A stretch of DNA of 47,726 nt from Dechloromonas sp. (GTDB taxonomy: Bacteria > Pseudomonadota > Gammaproteobacteria > Burkholderiales > Rhodocyclaceae), in NCBI GenBank assembly GCA_028689015.1, contig JAQTXC010000019.1, positions 1-47,726 of the forward strand, in the 5' to 3' direction. Position 1 is the first letter of the stretch, and the number at the start of each line of letters is the position of its first letter. Shown piece after piece: positions 27,525 to 35,113 of this stretch. A model generated the notes under the pieces. That model made no database searches. It had not been told where the DNA came from and worked only from the letters and a program-made list of their open reading frames with translations. The position numbers were made by a program, and so were the translations under genes.

Positions 27525-28316
27525 TTAGGAAGACAGCTGACGGCGAGCAAACAGCAAGTCTTCCCAAGCCTTGGCCTTATCCGGCAGATTACGCAGCAAA
27601 TAGGCCGGGTGATAAGTCACCACCACGGGAATTCCGGCATATTCAAAGCGTTGACCGCGCAAGCTGGCCAGCGACTTGTCCACACCGAGCACACTATGCA
27701 CCGCCGCTTTACCAAGCAGAACGATGACTTTGGGCTGCAACAAGGCGATCTGTCGACGCAGATAGGGGCGGCAGGCCGCCATTTCAGCCGCTTCCGGGGT
27801 GCGGTTGTTGGGTGGACGACATTTAACGGCATTGGCAATATAAACCCGCTGCTGCCGATCAAGCGCCAGCGCTGCCAGCATGTTGTCGAGCAACTTGCCC
27901 GCCTGGCCCACAAAGGGTTCGCCACGCGCATCCTCCTCCGCCCCCGGGCCTTCGCCAACGAACAACCAATCCGCTTGCTGATCCCCCACACCGAATACCG
28001 CCTGTCGCCGCTGGGTCGCCAATGGGCAGGCCTGGCAGGTCGCGACTTGGGCGGCCAGTTCTGGCCAATCCAGGGCGTCGACCGCGAGCAGCGGGCTGTC
28101 CTTGCTGGCTAGCGCTGAAGGCGGCAGCGCCCCCTGGATCGGGGCGTCGGCATTTGTTACCGCCAATTGATCGCTCGCCGGTTCAGGGGCTGGGGCTGGG
28201 GCTGGGGCCGGCGCCACAGCAAGCGACGCGGCATCCACCTCAGCCGGTGCCGCACGCAAGGTCCACAGCGGCGTAATGCCCAGTTCGTGCAACAGCTGTT
28301 GGCGACTCAATGTCAT
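27525..28316 (-). CDS. Family 4 uracil-DNA glycosylase (Fe-S type)
   Basis: A 263-residue glycosylase that removes uracil from DNA. The catalytic domain (about 85-260) has the family 4 motif GEGPGAEEDARGEPFVGQAG and the C-terminal TYHPAYLL. Cysteines consistent with a [4Fe-4S] cluster lie at CQACPL, in NAVKCRPPNN and in the following ACRPYL region. The N-terminal 80 residues are an Ala/Pro-rich, low-complexity linker that includes an APAPAPAPAPEP run from a hexanucleotide repeat. The ATG overlaps the rimI stop by 4 bases. tsaB-rimI-udg on one strand is typical for Betaproteobacteria. Confidence 0.95.
   Translation of the reverse strand: MTLSRQQLLHELGITPLWTLRAAPAEVDAASLAVAPAPAPAPAPEPASDQLAVTNADAPIQGALPPSALASKDSPLLAVDALDWPELAAQVATCQACPLATQRRQAVFGVGDQQADWLFVGEGPGAEEDARGEPFVGQAGKLLDNMLAALALDRQQRVYIANAVKCRPPNNRTPEAAEMAACRPYLRRQIALLQPKVIVLLGKAAVHSVLGVDKSLASLRGQRFEYAGIPVVVTYHPAYLLRNLPDKAKAWEDLLFARRQLSS
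28186..28209 (-). repeat. Hexanucleotide repeat coding for an Ala-Pro linker
   Basis: Four tandem hexamers (GGGGCT three times, then GGGGCC, as read on the plus strand) inside the glycosylase gene. Because the unit is six bases long, copy-number change would alter linker length without shifting the frame. Confidence 0.85.
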
Positions 28317-28777
28317 GGCAAAGCCCTGTCAAAAATCAGCGCATCTTCGCGCCCTACCACCGCCGGGTAATAACCCTTGCGCACACCGATCTGCTGAAAA
28401 CCGAAATGACGGTACAAGGCCACCGCCTGCGCATTCGACGGCCGCACTTCCAGCAACAGGCGCTGCGCTCCCGAATCCGCCGCCAGCGTCATGACCTGAC
28501 GTAACAGGCGGGCACCGTGCCCTCGCCCCTGCTGCGCGCGGTCGACACCAATGGTCAGCAAATGAGCTTCGTCGAGAACGATCATCACCACCGAAAAACC
28601 AATCAGCAAGCCGCCCTGGCGCAAAACCCAGAGGCGATAGCCAGCCTCAAGGGCATCGGAAAAATGGCCCCGCGACCAGGGAAAAAGCTGCAGCGTCGCC
28701 TCAAGCGCCGCCACCTCGTCAAGATCGTGAGCATTCATTGGGAAAAATTCCGCCACCAGCGGCAGTCCCTGGCTCAC
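28313..28777 (-). CDS. rimI: Ribosomal protein S18 alanine N-acetyltransferase (RimI)
   Basis: A GNAT-fold acetyltransferase of 154 residues that acetylates the N-terminal alanine of ribosomal protein S18. The acetyl-CoA-binding loop is QQGRGHGARLL, and the C-terminal block NAQAVALYRHFGF is the typical RimI/GNAT helix. The start codon is GTG at 28777, overlapping the tsaB stop in GTGA. A later ATG at 28738 would remove the first strand of the fold, so it is not preferred. It lies between tsaB and the uracil-DNA glycosylase gene, overlapping both by 4 bases. Confidence 0.93.
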   Translation of the reverse strand: MSQGLPLVAEFFPMNAHDLDEVAALEATLQLFPWSRGHFSDALEAGYRLWVLRQGGLLIGFSVVMIVLDEAHLLTIGVDRAQQGRGHGARLLRQVMTLAADSGAQRLLLEVRPSNAQAVALYRHFGFQQIGVRKGYYPAVVGREDALIFDRALP

Positions 28778-29463
28778 GCCCGTCCGCCCTCGGCCAGACG
28801 CTCGGCCACGGTTTTTGCCACCTTGTCACGGATGTACAGGGGCGCGATGTCACCACAATCAAGCGCCTCGCCTGCAGCCAGGGGCGCCACGGCCAGTCGG
28901 GCCACCCAGGCGGCCAGCGGCAAAATACCCGGCTGGGCCGACAAACCCGCCGCAGCCACCCGTGCCGCCAGTGTCGGGTAGGCGCTCAGGGCATTACCGC
29001 AAACCTGCCAGCCGGCCGCGTCAGGCAAATCGATCTGCTCGGGGGGCAAGACCTGGATCTCACCCTGCTGCTGCCAACGATCCGCCATAACAACATAACG
29101 GGCGGCATACACCTCACCCATACGGGCATCGAGCACGGCCAGCACCCGCTCGCCGCCCGTTGCAGCAGCCATCGCGGCCAGGCTGACCACCGGCACCACC
29201 GGCCGATTGGCTGCCACCGCCAGGCCTTGCGCCGCACCACAGGCCACCCGCAAGCCAGTGAAGGCCCCCGGCCCAATACCCAGTGCAATCGCGTCCAGTT
29301 GCGCTAAGGACAAGGACGCCTCAGCCAGCAACTGACGCACCAGCGGCAACAAGGTGGTGGAATGCGACTGCTCGGCCGGGCAACGCCGTTCGATGACTTC
29401 ACCATCGATCAACAAGGCGCAGGAACCAGTTTCGGTCGAGGTTTCAAGGGAAAGTATCTGCAT
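28774..29463 (-). CDS. tsaB: tRNA threonylcarbamoyladenosine biosynthesis protein TsaB
   Basis: TsaB is the scaffold subunit that works with TsaD and TsaE to form t6A37 on ANN-decoding tRNAs. The 229-residue ASKHA-fold protein starts MQILSLETSTETGSCAL and contains the ALGIGPGAFTGLRVACGAAQGLA block diagnostic of TsaB. The frame extends to 29484, but the ATG at 29463 aligns with the family start. It is the first gene of tsaB-rimI-udg and overlaps rimI by 4 bases. Confidence 0.95.
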   Translation of the reverse strand: MQILSLETSTETGSCALLIDGEVIERRCPAEQSHSTTLLPLVRQLLAEASLSLAQLDAIALGIGPGAFTGLRVACGAAQGLAVAANRPVVPVVSLAAMAAATGGERVLAVLDARMGEVYAARYVVMADRWQQQGEIQVLPPEQIDLPDAAGWQVCGNALSAYPTLAARVAAAGLSAQPGILPLAAWVARLAVAPLAAGEALDCGDIAPLYIRDKVAKTVAERLAEGGRA

Positions 29464-29514
29464 AGCGGCGCATTTTACCTGCAAGCGCCGCCGTGACGAT
29501 GGCCAGCACCATCG

Positions 29515-29826
29515 TTACTCGTCGCGGGCTGGCCGCTCATGACGTGGCGGGCGCGGTTCGTGGCGATGGCCGTGGTCGCGCAGGTCCTGGCGCAAACGCT
29601 GGCGCTCCTCGGCCGACACATCGCGCCAGCCACTGCGACCATCCGGTGAATCGTAGCGCGCCGGCAGCCCCGGCTCCTGACGATCCTGGCGCCATTGCTC
29701 GCGCATCTGCTGACGCAACTGGGCTCGATCCTCCGGCGGCACGTTGCGCCAGCCGCCCTGCGCCCATGCGCTGGCCAGCGGCAGCAGCATCAGCAAAACA
29801 AGCAGCGGTTTGAGCGGGGCAGTCAT
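29515..29826 (-). CDS. Small secreted Arg-rich protein with two internal repeats, function unknown
   Basis: A 103-residue exported protein (signal peptide with LLVLLMLLPLASAWA, cleavage after AWA-Q). The mature part contains two copies of a unit: GWRNVPPEDRAQLRQQMREQ and GWRDVSAEERQRLRQDLRDH, separated by a short linker with ARYDSPDGR, and a basic C-terminus rich in His, Arg and Pro. The repeat looks like a short helical, charged motif. I do not recognise a firm family; DUF3106-like proteins have a similar pattern. The longer frame begins at 29967, but the ATG at 29826 is where the signal peptide begins. It is divergent from ompR-envZ across 160 bases. Confidence 0.75.
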   Translation of the reverse strand: MTAPLKPLLVLLMLLPLASAWAQGGWRNVPPEDRAQLRQQMREQWRQDRQEPGLPARYDSPDGRSGWRDVSAEERQRLRQDLRDHGHRHEPRPPRHERPARDE

Positions 29827-29986
29827 GATTGTCGGGTCCAACAAAGTGCGCAGACAGGATGATTGTCCATCCCGGCGCACAGAGCAAGGCAACGGACTTG
29901 TAAATGAATGTATCGTCCGCCACCAGCAGGCATCCTTTGTTACCATTTCCCTGACTTTTTCGCCCATCGAGCCCTATCCTCAACCC

Positions 29987-30715
29987 ATGAACGAACGCAA
30001 CCAACACCTTCTGGTCGTCGATGACGATGCCCGCCTGCGCGAACTCCTCTGTCGCTACCTGGGCGAACAGGGATATACCGTCAAGGCGGCGGCCGATGCC
30101 GGACAAATGGACAAACTACGCAGCCGCGAGCATTTTCACCTGATCGTCCTTGATCTGATGATGCCTGGCGAAGATGGCTTGAGCATCTGCCGTCGGCTGC
30201 GCGGCCAGAACGATTTGACCCCGATCATCATGTTGACCGCGAAAGGCGACGAGGTCGACCGCATCGTCGGCCTGGAAATGGGGGCCGACGACTACCTGCC
30301 CAAGCCTTTCAATCCGCGCGAATTGCTGGCCCGGGTGCAGGCCGTGTTGCGCCGCCAGTCGGCCTTGCCCCCCGGCGCACCAGCTGACAGCCTGCAAAGT
30401 GTCCGCTTCGGTCAAATTGAAGTCGACTTCGCGGCGCGCACCCTCACGCGTGGCGAGGAGTCGCTGGCCCTGACCACCGGCGAATTCGCCGTTCTCAAGG
30501 TCCTGCTCGAACATCCCCGCCAGCCGCTATCGCGCGACAAGCTGATGAGCCTGGCCCGTGGCCGCGAACAAGGCCCCTTTGACCGCGCCATCGACGTCCA
30601 GGTGTCGCGCCTGCGCAAACTGATCGAGCCCGACCCCGGTCAGCCCCGCTACTTGCAGACAGTCTGGGGCTTTGGCTACGTCTTCATGCCGGATGGCGCA
30701 CCGCGCGAGGCATGA
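29987..30715 (+). CDS. ompR: OmpR-type response regulator
   Basis: A 242-residue response regulator with a receiver domain (phospho-acceptor D56 in LIVLDLMMPGEDG) and a C-terminal winged-helix trans_reg_C domain. Residues 1-125 are very close to E. coli OmpR (LLVVDDDARLRELLCRYLGEQG, EQMD-like, GADDYLPKPFNPRELLARVQAVLRRQ). The frame can be extended to 29744, but the ATG at 29987 is where homology starts. The kinase gene overlaps its end by 4 bases. It most likely controls porins or envelope genes in response to osmolarity or acid; targets are not visible here. Confidence 0.93.
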   Translation: MNERNQHLLVVDDDARLRELLCRYLGEQGYTVKAAADAGQMDKLRSREHFHLIVLDLMMPGEDGLSICRRLRGQNDLTPIIMLTAKGDEVDRIVGLEMGADDYLPKPFNPRELLARVQAVLRRQSALPPGAPADSLQSVRFGQIEVDFAARTLTRGEESLALTTGEFAVLKVLLEHPRQPLSRDKLMSLARGREQGPFDRAIDVQVSRLRKLIEPDPGQPRYLQTVWGFGYVFMPDGAPREA

Positions 30716-32016
30716 AGCCACGCAGCCTGCTGGCCCGGACCTTTCTGTTGCTGGGCACTTTGGTCGTACTCAGCACCATTGGCTGGCTCAGCCTCTTCCT
30801 GCATGTCGACGCCGAACCGCGAGCCCGTGAAACGGCCCAGTTGGCGGCGTCGACCGTGAACCTGATTCGCGCCTCGCTGTTCGCTGCTGCCCCCGAAAAA
30901 CGCATTGGTCTCTTCGTTGAACTGATGACCCGCGAAGGCATCCGCCTGCTGCCGGCCGAGGCGCACGATGTCATCCGCCCCCTGCCGGAATCCCGCTTCC
31001 ATCACCTGTTACATCAGGAGCTGTCCACCCACCTGGGCCCACGCACCCGCATCGCCACCGCGGTCAATGGCGAAGCCGGTTTCTGGGTCAGCTTCCGGCT
31101 TGACGAGCAGGACGACGAAGAATACTGGCTGATCCTGCCCCGCGAACGGGCCCGACGCATTTTTGCCACGCATTGGCTAAGCTGGGGCCTGCTCGCCCTG
31201 CTGCTGGCCCTCGGTGCCGCCTGGCTCATTGCCAGCCGGATCAGTCGGCCGTTGAAAGCAATGGCCCATTCGGCGGAAATCCTCGGGCGTGGCCAAATGC
31301 CACCACCGCTAACGGAAAGCGGCGCCACCGAAATGCGCGCCCTGGCACATGCCTTCAATCGCATGGCGAGTGACCTGGAACGCCATGAGAAAGAACGATC
31401 GGAAGTGCTGGCGGGTATCTCGCACGACTTGCGTACCCCGCTCACCCGCCTGCGCCTGGAGGCCGAGATGAGCGTCAGCGACGAGCAAGCGCGACAAGGG
31501 GTGGTTGCCGATATCGAACAAATGGAAGCCGTGATTTCGCAATTCATGGACTACGCCCGCACCGAACAAGGCGAGGCGCCGGAAATGACTGATCTGACGA
31601 ACTTGCTACAGGCGGTCGTCGACCATCAAGCCGCCATCGGGCGACCCTTGACGACGGTGGACATCGCCCCGCTGACTGGGCGCGCCATGCGCCCCAAAGC
31701 CATCCGCCGGGCGGTGCACAATCTGCTCGACAATGCCTGGAAATATGGCGGTGGCGCGGTCAGCCTGCGGGCTTTCGCGGTCGACCAGAAATTTGCGATC
31801 GAAATCGTCGATCATGGCCCTGGCATTCCCGCCCATGAAACCGAACGCCTGAAGCGCCCGTTCACCCGACTGGACAATGCCCGCAGCAATGCCAGTGGCA
31901 CCGGGCTGGGGCTGGCCATTGTCGAACGCACTGCCCGCCTGCATGGCGGCGAACTGGCCTTGCTGGCGGCACCCGATGGCGGCTTGCTGGCCCGCCTGAC
32001 GCTGCTTGAGGCCTGA
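30712..32016 (+). CDS. envZ: EnvZ-like sensor histidine kinase
   Basis: A 434-residue membrane sensor kinase: transmembrane helices at about 10-30 and 155-180 flank a periplasmic domain of about 125 residues, followed by HAMP, dimerisation and HATPase_c domains. The phospho-acceptor is H238 in GISHDLRTPLTRLRLE, almost identical to the EnvZ H-box. The N, G1 (DHGPGIP) and G2 (GTGLGLA) ATP motifs are complete. Its start overlaps ompR by 4 bases, so the pair is translationally coupled. Only 6 bases separate its stop from the convergent ispF stop. Confidence 0.93.
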   Translation: MKPRSLLARTFLLLGTLVVLSTIGWLSLFLHVDAEPRARETAQLAASTVNLIRASLFAAAPEKRIGLFVELMTREGIRLLPAEAHDVIRPLPESRFHHLLHQELSTHLGPRTRIATAVNGEAGFWVSFRLDEQDDEEYWLILPRERARRIFATHWLSWGLLALLLALGAAWLIASRISRPLKAMAHSAEILGRGQMPPPLTESGATEMRALAHAFNRMASDLERHEKERSEVLAGISHDLRTPLTRLRLEAEMSVSDEQARQGVVADIEQMEAVISQFMDYARTEQGEAPEMTDLTNLLQAVVDHQAAIGRPLTTVDIAPLTGRAMRPKAIRRAVHNLLDNAWKYGGGAVSLRAFAVDQKFAIEIVDHGPGIPAHETERLKRPFTRLDNARSNASGTGLGLAIVERTARLHGGELALLAAPDGGLLARLTLLEA

Positions 32017-32022
32017 GGCCGT

Positions 32023-32502
32023 TCAGCCGCGTTCGATCAGTACCACCGCCTGCGCTTCGATTGCCTCTTCACGCCCGAGATAACCCAGTTTTTCGTTGGT
32101 CTTGCCCTTGAGATTGACGCAATCGATGGCCAGGCCCAGATCGGCGGCGATGTGGGCGATCATGGCCGGGGCATGGGGCGCCAGCTTGGGTTGTTGGGCG
32201 ATCAAGGTGGCATCGACGTTGATCGGCCGCCAGCCGCGCTCGGCCAGCAGGGCGCAGGCGGCGCGAAGCAGGACCCGGCTATCGGCGCCGGCATAACGCG
32301 GATCGGTATCGGGAAAATGCCGGCCGATATCACCCAAAGCCGCCGCGCCGAGCAAGGCATCGGTAATGGCGTGTAGTAAGGCATCCGCATCCGAATGGCC
32401 GAGCAGACCGGTCGGATGCGCGATGGTCACCCCGCCCAGAATCAGCGGCCGACCGGCAACCAGCCGATGAACGTCATATCCTTGTCCCACCCGTATCGTC
32501 AT
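32023..32502 (-). CDS. ispF: 2-C-methyl-D-erythritol 2,4-cyclodiphosphate synthase
   Basis: IspF makes the cyclic diphosphate intermediate of the MEP isoprenoid pathway. The 159-residue length is typical. The metal-binding D-x-H site is seen in GYDVHRLV, and the substrate motifs [18 protein letters not shown] and IGRHFPDTD are intact. The ATG overlaps the ispD stop by 4 bases, giving an ispD-ispF operon. Confidence 0.97.
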   Translation of the reverse strand: MTIRVGQGYDVHRLVAGRPLILGGVTIAHPTGLLGHSDADALLHAITDALLGAAALGDIGRHFPDTDPRYAGADSRVLLRAACALLAERGWRPINVDATLIAQQPKLAPHAPAMIAHIAADLGLAIDCVNLKGKTNEKLGYLGREEAIEAQAVVLIERG

Positions 32503-33185
32503 CGTCCTGCCCTCAAAATCAGCGCCGCCAGGGCCAGGTCGGCCGGATAGGTCACTTTCAGGTTGGTCATGTCACCGGCCACCAATTTGGGCGCCAGGCC
32601 AGCGGCTTCAATCGCACCGGCTTCGTCGGTGAGACCGGGGGCATTTTCCAGCGCCGATTGCAGTTGACCGTAACGGAACATCTGCGGCGTCTGCGCCTGC
32701 CACAAGCCCTCACGCGCCACGGTGGCCGCCACCCGCTGCCCGTCATCGGCCCGCTTCAAGGTATCGGCCACCGGCACAGCCAGCAGACCGCCAATGGGGT
32801 CATCGGCCAATTGTTCAATCAGGCGATCGAGCTGGCTGGCGCTCAGACAGGGTCGCGCGGCATCGTGCACCAGGATCCAGTCGTCGTCTGCCGCCACCAT
32901 GCTGGCTGCCTGCAAGCCGTTACGCACGCTGTCGGCGCGTGTCGCTCCGCCACAACGCAGGGTGTCCAGCTTGGGGCCAAGCGCCTGCCAGTCGCCGCGC
33001 GGCCAGAAGGGATCATCCGGCGCCAGCACCACCCACACCCGTTCGATCATCGGGTGCGCGGTCAACGCCGCCAGCGTATGAAAAATCAGGGGGCGACCCA
33101 GCAAGTCGAGATACTGTTTGGGCTTCTCCGCGCCGAAGCGCGAACCGCTGCCGGCAGCGGGAACGATTGCGAAATAACGTGGCAT
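32499..33185 (-). CDS. ispD: 2-C-methyl-D-erythritol 4-phosphate cytidylyltransferase
   Basis: IspD transfers CMP from CTP to MEP in the isoprenoid pathway. The 228-residue protein has the nucleotide-binding start [30 protein letters not shown] and the C-terminal [13 protein letters not shown] at 33185. It is divergent from the MgtC/DUF4010 gene with only about 40 bases between, so the two promoters must overlap each other or lie inside the neighbouring gene. Confidence 0.97.
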   Translation of the reverse strand: MPRYFAIVPAAGSGSRFGAEKPKQYLDLLGRPLIFHTLAALTAHPMIERVWVVLAPDDPFWPRGDWQALGPKLDTLRCGGATRADSVRNGLQAASMVAADDDWILVHDAARPCLSASQLDRLIEQLADDPIGGLLAVPVADTLKRADDGQRVAATVAREGLWQAQTPQMFRYGQLQSALENAPGLTDEAGAIEAAGLAPKLVAGDMTNLKVTYPADLALAALILRAGR

Positions 33186-33226
33186 GCCGTAATTTTACTG
33201 AAGAACCAGGCAACCCAAGGAACATG

Positions 33227-34483
33227 ATGAGTTTTGTCGTCCCCGAACTGGCCGTCCCCGTCGAAGCTTTTGCGACGGCGCTGGGCATCGGCCTGCTGAT
33301 CGGCATGGAGCGCGAACGACGCCCCGACTCCGCCGCCGGGCTGCGCACCTTTTCGCTGGTCGCCATGCAGGGCTGTCTGTTTGCGCTGCTCGGCGAACGC
33401 ATGGGCGAGCCCTGGTTGCTGGCAGTCGGCTTGCTGGTCACCGCGGCGGTCATGGTCGCTTCCAATTTTTCGACGGCCCAGGAAGAGAAATATCGCGGCT
33501 TTACGTCGGAAGCGGCCATTGTCGTGACCTATGGCCTGGGGGCAGCCGTCTGGCTGGGTTACGCAACGCTGGCCGTCATGCTGGCCATTGCGACGACGGC
33601 TTTGCTGTACTTCAAAACCGAACTGAAGCAGTTCAGCGACAACCTGACCGCCAAGGACATCAATTCGATGCTGCAGTTTGCCGTGCTGTCGCTGGTCATC
33701 CTGCCCATTTTGCCGAGCGATGACTTCGGGCCCTACGGCGCCATCAACCCGCGCCAGGTCTGGTGGATGGTCGTGCTGATTTCTGGCCTGGCGCTGGCGG
33801 GCTATGTTGCCCTGCGTATCATTGGCGCCCGCCACGGTGCCGCCTTGCTGGGCATTTTTGGTGGCCTGGCCTCGTCGACCGCAACGACCATGATGTTTTC
33901 CCGTCACGCCGCCCAGCATAAGGATTTAATTCGCCTGTCGAGCATGATCATTCTGATCGCCAACGTCATGGTCATGCTGCGTCTAGGCGTCATTGCCAGT
34001 GTCGTTGCCCCCAACCTGATTGCGCCGATTGCGCTGGTTTTCGTCTGCGGCATCATTCCTGGCGTCAGCATGGCTTTTTATCGCTGGAAAACATTGGATC
34101 AGGGCGGCGCCCTGCCCTTGCCTGAGGTGAAGAATCCCACTGAACTAAAAACCGCCCTGTCCTTTGGCCTGATCTATGCCATCGTCTTGCTGGCCGCTGC
34201 CTGGCTGCAGGATATTGCCGGCGAGAGTGGCCTTTACATCGTCGCCCTGGTTTCCGGCCTCACCGATGCCGATGCCAGCGTGTTGTCCACCCTGCGCATG
34301 TTCAATCTGGAAAAAGTCGCCGAACGTGAAGCCGTTATTGGCGTCACGCTGGCCCTGATCGCCAATCTCATTTTCAAGATCGGCCTGGTGATCAGTATCG
34401 GGGGCCGCCCGCTGGCCCGCCATGCCCTGCCCGGCTTGCTCGCCATCGGCGCCGGCATGATCAGCGGCCTGATCATTCTCTGA
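33227..34483 (+). CDS. MgtC/SapB-DUF4010 membrane protein
   Basis: A 418-residue inner-membrane protein. The N-terminal third is an MgtC/SapB domain with ALGIGLLIGMERERR, and the C-terminal two thirds a DUF4010 domain (LLGIFGGLASSTATTMMFS and VSGLTDADASVLSTLRMFN are landmarks), with roughly 12 hydrophobic helices in total. AAGGA lies 5 bases before the ATG at 33227; another ATG at 33224 is possible. The long upstream frame over ispD is only an extension. Transport of magnesium or another ion has been suggested for MgtC relatives but is not shown. Confidence 0.9.
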   Translation: MSFVVPELAVPVEAFATALGIGLLIGMERERRPDSAAGLRTFSLVAMQGCLFALLGERMGEPWLLAVGLLVTAAVMVASNFSTAQEEKYRGFTSEAAIVVTYGLGAAVWLGYATLAVMLAIATTALLYFKTELKQFSDNLTAKDINSMLQFAVLSLVILPILPSDDFGPYGAINPRQVWWMVVLISGLALAGYVALRIIGARHGAALLGIFGGLASSTATTMMFSRHAAQHKDLIRLSSMIILIANVMVMLRLGVIASVVAPNLIAPIALVFVCGIIPGVSMAFYRWKTLDQGGALPLPEVKNPTELKTALSFGLIYAIVLLAAAWLQDIAGESGLYIVALVSGLTDADASVLSTLRMFNLEKVAEREAVIGVTLALIANLIFKIGLVISIGGRPLARHALPGLLAIGAGMISGLIIL

Positions 34484-34493
34484 ACCACCCGCC

Positions 34494-35084
34494 ATGAACC
34501 ACCGAGACCTCAGCCTGCATACCCCGCACGGAGCGCTGTACGGGCATTTACGCTTACCGACCAACGCCCGCGGCCTGATTGCCCTGTTGCGTTGTCATCA
34601 ACACGCGGTCGACAGCCTGCGTATGGAAAATCTCGCGACCCATGGCCTGGCTGTCCTCAGCATGGATTTGCTGACCAGCCAGGAACTACAGTTCAGCGAT
34701 GCCACCCAGAACGTGCCGCGCCTGACCCAGCGCATTCTCGACATTCTGGCGCTCATTGCCCACGACGACGACATGAACCGCTTGCGGCTCATCCTGTGGG
34801 CGCATGGCGAGGCCAGTCCGGCCGCCATTCGGGCAGCAACCCAGCGCGACACCCAGGTTAACGCGCTGATTTGCCAAGGGGGTTTGATCGACAAAGCCGG
34901 TTTGCAAGGCCTGAAATTCCTGGCTGCGCCCTTGTTGATGCTGCTGGATGACGACCCGATGACCCAGGCCGCCTTTGAACGCGCGGCCAGCCATTTACCG
35001 GACTGCTTAGCGAGGGAAATTGGCGATGAAGAGAGCATTGCTCCCTTCATCATCCGCCATTTGCCAGAAACGCCCACCGACTGA
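34494..35084 (+). CDS. Alpha/beta-hydrolase-fold protein, probably catalytically inactive
   Basis: A 196-residue cytoplasmic protein that follows the dienelactone-hydrolase-like alpha/beta fold: RGLIALLRCHQHA, GLAVLSMDLLTSQE, NRLRLILWAHGEASPAAIRAA and the APLLMLLDDDP strand align with the standard blocks. The position of the nucleophile (G-A-S-T-G in relatives) reads A-H-G-E-A, so the serine is missing, and the late THLF histidine is also not found. It could therefore be a binding or regulatory protein, or use another residue. It begins 10 bases after the MgtC/DUF4010 stop and is likely cotranscribed. Confidence 0.72.
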   Translation: MNHRDLSLHTPHGALYGHLRLPTNARGLIALLRCHQHAVDSLRMENLATHGLAVLSMDLLTSQELQFSDATQNVPRLTQRILDILALIAHDDDMNRLRLILWAHGEASPAAIRAATQRDTQVNALICQGGLIDKAGLQGLKFLAAPLLMLLDDDPMTQAAFERAASHLPDCLAREIGDEESIAPFIIRHLPETPTD

Positions 35085-35113
35085 ATGCAGGACGCAGCCG
35101 GTGGTGAGCGTCT

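Noticed and set aside
27516-27540. Inverted repeat TCAGCTG / CAGCTGA between lplT and the glycosylase gene
   Set aside because: The 7-base stem has an 11-base loop, no T run, and overlaps the glycosylase stop, so it is too weak to call a terminator.
32939-33226. N-terminal extension of the MgtC/DUF4010 frame into ispD
   Set aside because: The extension is Arg/Pro-rich, antisense to ispD, and the AAGGA ribosome site is at 33217-33221.
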